In this document: piece after piece, positions 1-7,126 of the stretch
Numbering within the stretch: position 1 is the stretch's first letter
Layout: every line of letters starts with the position of its first letter
IMG/VR virus record: IMGVR_UViG_3300033146_000128
Span: 1 to 21,657 of that record
DNA from: a virus
Length of the DNA stretch: 21,657 nt
Reading direction: 5' to 3' (one strand)
Made by a program: the position numbers and the translations under genes
Notes under the pieces: generated by a model
What the model was told of the DNA's origin: nothing
What the model saw: the letters and a program-made list of their open reading frames with translations, nothing else
The model's database searches: none

Positions 1-1571
1 GCCATTGTATCTACTATATAACGATACTGAATCATATCAGGGTTTAAAAGTCCTCTTGAGATCCCTGGATCATTTAACATTTCATAAATCTTAAATACAC
101 CTTCTTCTAGGTTAGGTTTACCATCTTTATCATAACCAGGTAAGTGATTAGAATTAAGCTTTAAACTATCTAATGGGATAAATCTAAGATGAGTAGTAAT
201 AGTTGGATCAGTAATAGGTTTTTGTACAAGAACTGTAGGAGGATTTAATTCATAATCCTCAATAGGTTCTGCTGTTTCTATAAGATAAGATCCAGAATCT
301 GTATAGGTTTTTGCTGTTACATAAGTAACACCAGGTGCTGTATTTTCTACAGTTGAATCCTTCTTAATAAGAGATCCTATAGTTATTAAATCTCCATCTG
401 ATGCATCTATCTCAAAAGATTTTCCTGTTACTGTATCGAGTGTAGATGGATTTAAATCTACAGTTGTGTGTATTTCACCATCTGATGCATCTATATCATA
501 ACTTAAAAACGTAGAAGCAATACCTGATGTTTTGTCTGCCCAGTCATGGCCAACTAAATCAATTAAGATATTAGCTGCACCAGAAGTTAGGCCATCACCA
601 GATTTCCATTGTTTAGTGTCATCATCCCATATAAGTTGGTCTAATGCATCTTTATTTATATTTAAAAGTATACCAGTTAATTGAGTAGAAGCATTAACAA
701 TATTTTCTAAATATTGATTAGCTCCAGTTTGGTCTTGGAAATCAGGAATAAAAGTTCCTACCCAAGAAGCAACTAAACTAACAGCAGGTAAATTTATAAA
801 TTCATTAAGTAATTCTGGTCTAATACCTTCTTGTGTAAAATATTTAGAATAGTAAGGATCTGTTGATAGTTTAGGGTAATTATCCCAGTTACCTTCAATA
901 GCTATAATTTGTACAAAATAATCTTTTATTTTATCATATGGTCTAATCCAATCAAAAGGAATATTATCTTCACTTCCATACCAGTCTTTTGCAAATACAT
1001 CATAACCAGCTACATCTGCTTTTTTAATTAAGAATGACATGTTTTTAGTTCCAACATTAGCTAATTGTAATAAACTTGTAGCAGAAGGTTGTCCAGGAAC
1101 GCCTTCTTTATTTTGAGCTATTCCGAATAGATATTCTGAATCTGCTTTCCAGAATCTTTCTTTGTTAAAATAATTTACAAATTTATCTTTGATGTTTTCA
1201 AGCTGATTATCTTTGTCTGCATCTAAAGATAATGACATCATACCTGCGTTATCTATTTCTGGTTTTGTTGGATCTTTGTCAACATTTAAAAGATTTATAG
1301 CAAAAACAGGAGATTGATAAAGAGCTGTATCAATCGAAAGATGAAAGAATGAACCCTTTCTTTCTAATTTTTTATCCCTTTCTCCGTAGAATTTTAAACG
1401 ATCTTTAGTAGAACGTATAAATACAGGAGCATTGAAAGGACCATTCTTAGAAAAACCAGGTAACAATCTTAATGACTGATTTGTTACAGTTACTCTTTGT
1501 GTCTGATCTATTTCTATAGTATAAACACCAGCTGCGGTGAATTGAGATAGATCTATTGATAATTTAGCCAT
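1..1571 (-). CDS. Tail sheath protein, T4 gp18-like (C-terminus cut by window edge)
   Basis: Open frame of 523 codons without a stop from the ATG at 1571-1569 to the window edge; the 3' end is outside. The product should polymerise around the tail tube and contract at infection. What is seen: residues 35-52 (LRLLPGFSKNGPFNAPVF) and the following RLKFYGERDKKLERKGSFF stretch look like the N-terminal handle region of sheath proteins from large myoviruses. A second conserved-looking stretch around residues 200-235 contains KDWYG, WIRPYDKIKDYFVQ and EGNWDNYP. The frame is still open at RYIVDTM, as expected if the C-terminal polymerisation domain follows. Position supports the call: it lies directly downstream of the large terminase, like gene 18 after 17 in T4. 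It is separated from terL by a 113-base gap, so it may have its own promoter. T4 gp18 has 659 residues, so roughly the last fifth is probably missing. The alternative is another large tail structural protein. Confidence 0.78.
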   Translation of the reverse strand, partial: MAKLSIDLSQFTAAGVYTIEIDQTQRVTVTNQSLRLLPGFSKNGPFNAPVFIRSTKDRLKFYGERDKKLERKGSFFHLSIDTALYQSPVFAINLLNVDKDPTKPEIDNAGMMSLSLDADKDNQLENIKDKFVNYFNKERFWKADSEYLFGIAQNKEGVPGQPSATSLLQLANVGTKNMSFLIKKADVAGYDVFAKDWYGSEDNIPFDWIRPYDKIKDYFVQIIAIEGNWDNYPKLSTDPYYSKYFTQEGIRPELLNEFINLPAVSLVASWVGTFIPDFQDQTGANQYLENIVNASTQLTGILLNINKDALDQLIWDDDTKQWKSGDGLTSGAANILIDLVGHDWADKTSGIASTFLSYDIDASDGEIHTTVDLNPSTLDTVTGKSFEIDASDGDLITIGSLIKKDSTVENTAPGVTYVTAKTYTDSGSYLIETAEPIEDYELNPPTVLVQKPITDPTITTHLRFIPLDSLKLNSNHLPGYDKDGKPNLEEGVFKIYEMLNDPGISRGLLNPDMIQYRYIVDTM

Positions 1572-1633
1572 ATTAAGTTTATTTTATTTTATTTATTCAA
1601 AAAAATATTAGCATTTTTGAAGTTAATTAATAA

Positions 1634-1650
1634 GTTATATTTTATATATC
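1634..1650 (-). promoter_or_regulatory. Putative late-promoter-like A/T motif upstream of the sheath gene
   Basis: Read on the minus strand the site is GATATATAAAATATAAC. It resembles the T4 late promoter core TATAAATA and the motifs found here in four other gene gaps. It lies 62 bases before the sheath ATG in the largest gene-free gap of the window (1572-1684). In such A/T-rich DNA this could be chance. Confidence 0.3.
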
Positions 1651-1684
1651 GTAAATAATTATTGGCAATTTCATATTAAACCTT

Positions 1685-3577
1685 TTAGCCAAAAACTTGT
1701 TTAAGGAGGGCAGACTCGTCATAAGCCACGTCGTTATGGTCATGCATAGCTTTAAATAACCCATCATCTATTTCATTCTCGTCATAAGGTTCTTTTATAA
1801 TTTCCATTGCAAACTTTTTAGCAGGACTCATTGGAAGATTCTCTAGAAAATCTTCTAACCACTCAGAATATTCATCTTCTTCATAGAATCTGCTTATATT
1901 TAATGTCGCCATTACTGTATCATCGTGTTTAGCTATACCTTTATATGTATTTTTAACTTTACCAAAAGAACCGAATTCTTCATACGAAGTCTTATCTTTG
2001 GGTATAAGAGTTTTAGCTTTTATTAATTTTCTGCCAAGTTTTACAAAGTAATTTTTATCTGATCTAGTTTTATATCCTGGTTTTTTTCTAGGAGGCTTTT
2101 CTCCTGGTATAGGAGCAGTATGATAACTATGCATCATTAAGTCATCATAAAATTCATCATGTGTTGATAGTTTCTGTAAAAATGATTTGCCATTGAAATT
2201 CATTTCAGTGACTAATTTACAAATCTCAGTTCCTAAATGTTCAAATATAACAGTTTGATTTATTTTGGCCATAATCTCTTCGTCATCTATATTATCTCTA
2301 TAAATACCAACCTGATTAATTCTAAATAAATTCTTGATAGTATGTTCGTCTTTTCGTAATGTTCTTAATTTAGCAAGACTTTTTAATTCAACAGAAAATA
2401 TATTTGTTATATTAAAGTCATTATCTTTGACTTCTTCTATATCTTTTCCTTCTGCTATATCATTAGCTAATATAAATCTAAATTCATTTTCATCAAAACC
2501 TGCATTAGGATCAAAATCTTTATGCCATAATAATTTATCTTTATATAACTCTTCGTCTAATGTACTGTTTTCTAAATCTTTATATACAAATTTAGAATGT
2601 ATTTTATTTAGCCATTTTAATTGATCTATATTCAATAATAGATTAGCTTGGCTATCAAAACTTAATTCATACTCTTGAGCAAATTCTTCCTCACCGAAAT
2701 CTCTTCTCATTTTTTCTACCCAAGCTTCATCCCTACCTTCTACTTCCCAATAATCTGTTCTTTTATTCACAAAAGAGTTTTTTCCTTTTGTAGACTTGTC
2801 CCATATATCAAAGAACAAATTAGTCATACCATTTGGTGTACTAGTTATTATGCATTGAGATACATCAGATGAACTAAGTGTGGGATAAACAGATCGCCAT
2901 AATGATTTAGATATATTATTAGGTATATGAGCAAATTCGTCTATATAAAGTAAATGAATAGTAAAACCAATAGATGCTGTTTTAGTTGTAGCTTGAGAAG
3001 ATAACATACATCCATTATCTAAAATAAGGCCAAGTTTACCAATATTATGGATGCCTGGTTTTAGGAAATAAGGAAGACCTCTGAATACATCAATAACCTT
3101 TCTGACAATTTCTGTTGTTGTTGCTTGTTTATTTGCTATTATTAAAAGGTTTCTATCATTATGAAAACATAAATACCAAGCAAAGAAAGCAGAAACTGTA
3201 GTAGTTTTGCCAATCTGTCTACTCGCCATCCAAATAATATTTCTTTCTTTTGGTGCAAAATCGTCAATTTTTTCTAAATATTCTTCTTCGCTAAATGTTT
3301 CCAAGACATCAGATTGATAATCTCTTAGCTGTACTGTCTTTTTACCTTCATCTGTTAGAAATTTACAATATTTACTAACAAAATAATTAACATCAACAGC
3401 ACATTTATTAAATTCATCTTGTTCTGCTGCTGATATCTTAAATCTTGTTTTTGCTTTTCTGAGCTCAGGATCACCTTCATAAAAACATGATAAGTCTACA
3501 TTATCTCCGCCTGTCCTAATATCCTTTTCTAAATCTGCTATATTCTCTGTTGTCCATGTTCTGCTGAAATTTGCCAT
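1685..3577 (-). CDS. terL: Terminase large subunit, T4 gp17-like packaging ATPase/nuclease
   Basis: DNA-packaging motor of the phage: it hydrolyses ATP to translocate DNA through the portal and cuts concatemers. The 630 residues match T4 gp17 in length (610) and motif order. Walker A is SRQIGKTT at residues 119-126, Walker B is LLYIDE at 209-214 with E214 as catalytic base, and the coupling motif ITSTPNG is at 244-250. The C-terminal nuclease shows the three acidic positions expected: D373 (ANDIAEG), E458 (TEMN) and D552/D553 (KHDDTVMA). The D373-E458 spacing is 85 residues against 57 in T4 gp17, so there is an insertion of charged sequence around 378-445. The gene starts one base after the TerS stop. 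A GAGG eight bases upstream is the only Shine-Dalgarno-like stretch I see at a start here, and it doubles as the last codons of terS. Confidence 0.97.
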   Translation of the reverse strand: MANFSRTWTTENIADLEKDIRTGGDNVDLSCFYEGDPELRKAKTRFKISAAEQDEFNKCAVDVNYFVSKYCKFLTDEGKKTVQLRDYQSDVLETFSEEEYLEKIDDFAPKERNIIWMASRQIGKTTTVSAFFAWYLCFHNDRNLLIIANKQATTTEIVRKVIDVFRGLPYFLKPGIHNIGKLGLILDNGCMLSSQATTKTASIGFTIHLLYIDEFAHIPNNISKSLWRSVYPTLSSSDVSQCIITSTPNGMTNLFFDIWDKSTKGKNSFVNKRTDYWEVEGRDEAWVEKMRRDFGEEEFAQEYELSFDSQANLLLNIDQLKWLNKIHSKFVYKDLENSTLDEELYKDKLLWHKDFDPNAGFDENEFRFILANDIAEGKDIEEVKDNDFNITNIFSVELKSLAKLRTLRKDEHTIKNLFRINQVGIYRDNIDDEEIMAKINQTVIFEHLGTEICKLVTEMNFNGKSFLQKLSTHDEFYDDLMMHSYHTAPIPGEKPPRKKPGYKTRSDKNYFVKLGRKLIKAKTLIPKDKTSYEEFGSFGKVKNTYKGIAKHDDTVMATLNISRFYEEDEYSEWLEDFLENLPMSPAKKFAMEIIKEPYDENEIDDGLFKAMHDHNDVAYDESALLKQVFG

Positions 3578-3578
3578 A

Positions 3579-4214
3579 TTATATTTCCTCTATATCTTCT
3601 ATATCTTTTGATTTATGCAACAATACTTTCAGTTTCTTTGCTTGATTTATTAAATCACTTGTTCCTATTGTGATTAAGCTATTGTCAGAACTTTTTATTA
3701 AATTATCCCCTGCATCTATAGCTTTAACTTCCTCTCTACCTTCGATATCTATTTTTACATCTCTATATGCCATTTTTATAGCTTCTATAGTTTGTAATAA
3801 TTGTTTATTTAATTCGCTAATTGATTTAGTCTGGCTAGAGAATACTTCAAACATTCTGGGCGATGCTGCACCAGATTGAACTTCTTCCATTAATGCCTTT
3901 TGCATAGTTTCATTTACTTCTAATTGATAAAGTAAACCTGATAAAGATATTATATCTATATCCATCTTTTGTTTAAGATAAGGATTACTAGCTATCACTT
4001 TATCACTAAGCAAAAGACCAGTAGAAGTTTTAATCATCTTTTTTGCTTTTTTTCTAGTAGTTGATTTAATTTTTTTAAAATCTATTTCGAAAATAGGCTT
4101 GGCTTCTAATTCTTCATTATCTAAAAATTCTCCATTAGGGCTATTATTTGCAAGAGAAGCATTTGACCCAGTTAATATATTTTCTAAATCTTCTCTGTCT
4201 GATTTTATTGTCAT
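3579..4214 (-). CDS. terS: Terminase small subunit, T4 gp16-like
   Basis: 211 residues. TerS oligomers recognise phage DNA and regulate the large subunit. The main sequence evidence is residues 118-125, SPRMFEVF, followed by a helix with N136 and regularly spaced leucines (SELNKQLLQTIEAIK). This matches the central SPRHMEVF...N..ILKLHKDMK region of T4 gp16. The flanks (an acidic N-terminal part, the basic patch KKIKSTTRKKAKKMIK at 47-62, and a lysine/acid-rich C-terminus) are not recognisable and make the protein longer than T4 gp16 (164 residues). The position immediately before terL is the classical one. The start follows the preceding LRR gene's stop by two bases (TAATTATG), so translation is probably coupled. 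No helix-turn-helix is evident by eye, as expected for the T4 type. Confidence 0.87.
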   Translation of the reverse strand: MTIKSDREDLENILTGSNASLANNSPNGEFLDNEELEAKPIFEIDFKKIKSTTRKKAKKMIKTSTGLLLSDKVIASNPYLKQKMDIDIISLSGLLYQLEVNETMQKALMEEVQSGAASPRMFEVFSSQTKSISELNKQLLQTIEAIKMAYRDVKIDIEGREEVKAIDAGDNLIKSSDNSLITIGTSDLINQAKKLKVLLHKSKDIEDIEEI

Positions 4215-4216
4215 AA

Positions 4217-4783
4217 TTAATGTGTATTCGTTAATAATTTTTGATATTCTTCATTTGATGTAACTATATATGTAAAAGCACCTATCGTATATTTAACTTC
4301 TTCAAAATTCTGAAATATATAATCAGGTAATTCTTTTATACCAGTAGATTTAAGATTCAATTGATATGCACTAGCACCAAGTGGTATTCTTGTAATTTTA
4401 GGAACATCTCTTAGTATTATTTTCTTGGCTTTTAATATTTCAGGTAGATTAGTTAATTCTATACATCTAGCTAATCTGATTGTATCTGATGATATTATCT
4501 CCTTAGGCATTTTGATTAAATTTTCACAAGATACTATACGAACATATCCAACTTTTAATTTGTCAAATGGAATAATTTTCAAATTCTTATCATCTAAATA
4601 TAAATCATCAGTTTCTACAGATAAATCGTTGCCTATTTTAAACCCAGATTCAGCATCATATTTTTCAAACCAATTTTCTATCTTTTTCTTAAGAACTTTA
4701 CTTTTATAAGACACATCCAAGTCCATATCAGCATCTTCTGATGCATAAGGATCTATCATTTCGAATACTTTTTTTGCTTTCAT
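4217..4783 (-). CDS. Degenerate leucine-rich-repeat-like protein, paralogue of the next gene upstream
   Basis: 188 residues, function unknown. The first ~40 residues (MKAKKVFEMIDPYASE, then an aspartate-rich stretch, then a lysine-rich helix ending ENWFEKY) are clearly related to the start of the neighbouring 202-residue protein at 4786-5394. Most of the remainder has an irregular LRR-like rhythm (for example LTNLPEILKAKKIILRDVPKITRIP and LNLKSTGIKELP), with leucine/isoleucine followed by proline roughly every 20-23 residues. The repeats are much more eroded than in the paralogue. Stop and start overlap in the same TAATTATG arrangement on both sides. The gene sits between the neck protein and the small terminase, the place of gene 15 in T4, but I see no similarity to gp15. 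No signal peptide or membrane segment is visible. A virion, assembly or host-interaction role are all possible. Confidence 0.8.
   Translation of the reverse strand: MKAKKVFEMIDPYASEDADMDLDVSYKSKVLKKKIENWFEKYDAESGFKIGNDLSVETDDLYLDDKNLKIIPFDKLKVGYVRIVSCENLIKMPKEIISSDTIRLARCIELTNLPEILKAKKIILRDVPKITRIPLGASAYQLNLKSTGIKELPDYIFQNFEEVKYTIGAFTYIVTSNEEYQKLLTNTH
4660..4783 (-). repeat. Duplicated 5' gene segment, copy 2 (partner at 5270-5394)
   Basis: The first ~40 codons of this gene and of the one at 4786-5394 are near-identical over the first 16 codons (only silent or conservative changes, such as GCT/GCA and TAT/TTC). They stay similar through the WF motif. The upstream bases TAATT before each ATG are also identical. 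This indicates a gene duplication with faster divergence of the 3' part. Confidence 0.8.
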
Positions 4784-4785
4784 AA

Positions 4786-5394
4786 TTAAAAATCTTTATA
4801 TATGTTGCCTCCTACATCTAAATCATCAGGTAAGCTAGTTATTTTTGTCTGAGAAATGTCTAACCAACTACCTACTGTTAAATTTTTAGGAAGTTTAGTA
4901 ATTTTACACCTCATCAAATTAAGGTAACCTTCTGTTCTTAAATTATCAGGTAATCTTTCTACATCTGATTCAAATAAACTTAAATTACCTACAACCAAAT
5001 CATCTGGGATCATCTTTATAGGATTTTGGGATAAATTAAGAGTGCCTGCGACTATTAGATTACTAGGTAATTTGACAAAATCCATATTACATAAATCCAA
5101 TGAGCCATGTACTGTCAGATTAACTGGAAGTGTAGTTATATTTGTTTTTTGTATCTCGAGATGATTTTTTACTGTCATGTTATTTGGCAGTATGTCAACT
5201 TTTTTCTCTATTAAATCAAGAGTGCCATATACAGTTATAAAAAGATTTTCACCGCTTATATCATATTCATTATCAGGTGCCCATTTAGCAAACCAATCTT
5301 CGATAAGTTTCTTCTTATAACTTACGTCTAAGTCCATTGCATCTTCTTCTGATGCATAAGGATCTATCATTTCATATACTTTTTTAGCTTTCAT
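4786..5394 (-). CDS. Leucine-rich-repeat-like phage protein with seven ~20-residue repeats
   Basis: 202 residues. After an N-terminal module (residues 1-40, MKAKKVYEMIDPYASE...DWFAKW) shared with its downstream paralogue come repeats with a proline after leucine or isoleucine at about residues 69, 89, 109, 129, 148, 168 and 188. The unit reads roughly LP-xx-L-x-V-x-G-x-L-x-L-xxTxI. This regular 20-residue spacing predicts a small curved LRR-type solenoid, a fold used for protein binding. Repeats of this LP..L.V.G.L.L type occur in uncharacterised phage proteins; a precise role is not known to me. The protein ends only a few residues after the last repeat and has no capping domain. The gene begins two bases after the neck-protein stop and is followed two bases later by its paralogue, so it belongs to the packaging/neck operon and is expected to be expressed late. 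Confidence 0.85.
   Translation of the reverse strand: MKAKKVYEMIDPYASEEDAMDLDVSYKKKLIEDWFAKWAPDNEYDISGENLFITVYGTLDLIEKKVDILPNNMTVKNHLEIQKTNITTLPVNLTVHGSLDLCNMDFVKLPSNLIVAGTLNLSQNPIKMIPDDLVVGNLSLFESDVERLPDNLRTEGYLNLMRCKITKLPKNLTVGSWLDISQTKITSLPDDLDVGGNIYKDF
5270..5394 (-). repeat. Duplicated 5' gene segment, copy 1 (partner at 4660-4783)
   Basis: Codons 1-40 of this gene match those of the downstream paralogue at nucleotide level, most strongly over the first 16 codons. This shows that the two LRR-like genes arose by tandem duplication. Confidence 0.8.
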
Positions 5395-5396
5395 AA

Positions 5397-7049
5397 TTAT
5401 CTTTGTTTAGAAATATAAGGTATTGTAAGTTTCTGATCTGCGTTATCTAGAATTAACCCATAATCTCCGTTTACTGTAAAATAACTTAATAATTCATTAC
5501 TTTGTTTTTCTTCTTCTATCGTTTGATTAAATAATCTTATATTAGTTAAATAACTTTCAGAAGCATTTATATAATATTTATCTAATTCTATATCTGCTGG
5601 TTCTATACTTATAGTTTTAAAGTATACGCTTTCTAATTTATTTTCTAAATCTGTAAGAGAAGGCGTCCATAGATTTACATTTAATTGATTCCATGCATTT
5701 CCGAAATTAACAACTATACCATACCAAGTTCCATCTTTGATAGCAGTTTCTAATGAAAATATATTTATCTTTTGTCCATATTCGACTTGTATAAATTTAT
5801 TACTTATGATATTAACCTTAAATTTATCCTTCTCGCCTATAGAGCTTAAAATATTAATATTACTCTTAACTGATGCTTTCCATCCTTTGGTTAAATACCA
5901 CTTAGTTTGAATACTATCCATATTATCTAAAACATCCTGTTCTATCTTAATAAAATATATACCATTCATAGAATATGTATCATCTATTATAGTTCCATAG
6001 AATGTCTGTATATCAGTCTTATGAACTGTTAATACATCTCCTTTAGCAAATTTATGATTACCTTTTATGTATATCTTAAAATTAGCTGGATAAGTTATGG
6101 TACTATCTGGTATTATCTTTGTAACTAAATATTTTTTAGTATTTGTCTTCTTTGGATTAAACCAAGCTAATATAGATCTACTATTATTTTTATCAATTTT
6201 ATCTTGAGAATTTTTATAATTTATCGAGATTTTTTCATCAGAAGTGGATAGATCATAAATAGATTCTGCTACAGTAATTCCTCCTATTTTTAGATCATAA
6301 TTGATAGTTTGTAACGTTTTGGAGATTTCTTTATACTTGTCTTTAGTAGTAGAATTAGCTGGATCCATTTGTTTTTTGTCAACAATTTTCTCAATATCAT
6401 CTTTTATCATATCTCCGAATAATTCTTCTTCTCCTACAGTATATTGATCAATTGTATCTTGTAGTGCTTCACTTTCTTTTCTTGATGCTTCTTGTGAATA
6501 TTTTCTTAAATTAATTACCCAATGAGTTTCTTGTTCCATAAATCCTCTTTTCAAATATGATGATTCTACTTGAAATAATTTATTAGCCATTACTAAATAA
6601 ACTATATCTTTCTTTTGTGGTGCAGTGCCATAACCGGCCATTTCTTCCCAGTACATTTTATCTATATTAACTTCAAATGGCAATTCGTACTCAAGGCCCA
6701 TTAAATCATAGTTGTACTTAGATTCAATAGATTGTCCTGTTGGCAATAACACATTTAAACAAATGGGTTCTTCTTCTACTTGAGATAACGTATATTCTTG
6801 GAAAATTACATCTTTTGATCTTTGTTGAGGAACTGCTCTAAACCACCTAGCTTCTAAACCAAACATTTTATTGGCCACATTATTTAAAACTTTATAAGTT
6901 TGCACAGCTGACAAAAGATTATTAGGATTAAAGATAGTATTCTTTAAAGCATCTTCATTTACATTTAAGCCTATTCCTTTTTTGGGATTATTATTACCAG
7001 GAACGGCTCCACTTATACCTTGATTTTCTGTATTACAAGAATCTGACAT
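5397..7049 (-). CDS. Neck protein, T4 gp14-like N-terminal region with a long C-terminal extension
   Basis: 550 residues. In T4, gp14 joins the completed head to the tail. The evidence is in the first ~190 residues. The stretch EARWFRAVPQQRSKDVIFQE (66-85) corresponds in pattern to T4 gp14 ECYYVPREYVSPDLIFGED. The stretch KKDIVYLVMANKLFQVE (146-162) corresponds to EGDLIYFPMDNSLFEI and is followed by an INLRKY helix. T4 gp14 has only 256 residues, so about 290 residues here have no counterpart. The extension is rich in beta-type sequence and lysine/asparagine, and I recognise no domain in it. Position agrees: gp14 lies just upstream of the terminase genes in T4. It is first in a tightly coupled operon of five genes and starts just after a palindromic terminator. 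The similarity is weak and read by eye, so another neck or connector protein is possible. Confidence 0.62.
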   Translation of the reverse strand: MSDSCNTENQGISGAVPGNNNPKKGIGLNVNEDALKNTIFNPNNLLSAVQTYKVLNNVANKMFGLEARWFRAVPQQRSKDVIFQEYTLSQVEEEPICLNVLLPTGQSIESKYNYDLMGLEYELPFEVNIDKMYWEEMAGYGTAPQKKDIVYLVMANKLFQVESSYLKRGFMEQETHWVINLRKYSQEASRKESEALQDTIDQYTVGEEELFGDMIKDDIEKIVDKKQMDPANSTTKDKYKEISKTLQTINYDLKIGGITVAESIYDLSTSDEKISINYKNSQDKIDKNNSRSILAWFNPKKTNTKKYLVTKIIPDSTITYPANFKIYIKGNHKFAKGDVLTVHKTDIQTFYGTIIDDTYSMNGIYFIKIEQDVLDNMDSIQTKWYLTKGWKASVKSNINILSSIGEKDKFKVNIISNKFIQVEYGQKINIFSLETAIKDGTWYGIVVNFGNAWNQLNVNLWTPSLTDLENKLESVYFKTISIEPADIELDKYYINASESYLTNIRLFNQTIEEEKQSNELLSYFTVNGDYGLILDNADQKLTIPYISKQR

Positions 7050-7059
7050 ATACTGTTTT

Positions 7060-7072
7060 GTTATATTTATCC
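7060..7072 (-). promoter_or_regulatory. Putative late-promoter-like motif before the neck-protein gene
   Basis: The minus-strand sequence GGATAAATATAAC contains ATAAATA, close to the T4 late promoter core TATAAATA. It ends ten bases before the ATG at 7049. If used as a T4-type late promoter, it would give an almost leaderless message. Confidence 0.33.
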
Positions 7073-7075
7073 ACA
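7067..7075 (+). other. Exact DnaA-box 9-mer TTATCCACA in an intergenic gap
   Basis: A perfect match to the high-affinity bacterial DnaA box consensus (TTATNCACA). It abuts the 16-bp palindrome at 7076 and overlaps the promoter-like motif at 7060-7072. It is a single copy; one chance match in a window this size would not be surprising, so function is uncertain. Confidence 0.25.
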
Positions 7076-7111
7076 GAAAAATTGATCATATCAAAATATG
7101 ATCAATTTTTC
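7076..7111 (-). terminator. Perfect 16-bp inverted repeat, probable intrinsic terminator (possibly bidirectional)
   Basis: The arm GAAAAATTGATCATAT (7076-7091), a four-base loop (7092-7095) and its exact complement (7096-7111) form a 16-bp hairpin. Each arm ends in a run of five A or T, so a U-rich tract forms at the end of the stem in either direction. It follows the 165-residue gene (stop at 7127) and precedes the neck-protein gene, separating the fibre and packaging transcription units. Each arm contains TGATCA, and the whole stem is A/T-rich. Confidence 0.8.
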
Positions 7112-7126
7112 TATATTTTTTATCAC

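Noticed and set aside
1593-1622. Possible hairpin TTCAAAAA...TTTTTGAA after terL
   Set aside because: The stem is only eight pairs, almost all A-T, with a ten-base loop. In this composition it is not convincing as a terminator.
2334-2872. Plus-strand open frames opposite the terminase gene
   Set aside because: They are antisense shadows of terL, with no initiation signal and no recognisable protein features; the same holds for the other plus-strand frames of the window.
4217-4783. Decayed pseudogene interpretation of the second LRR-like gene
   Set aside because: The frame is intact over 188 codons, the stop-start couplings on both sides are preserved, and the N-terminal module is conserved, so a functional diverged paralogue is more likely.
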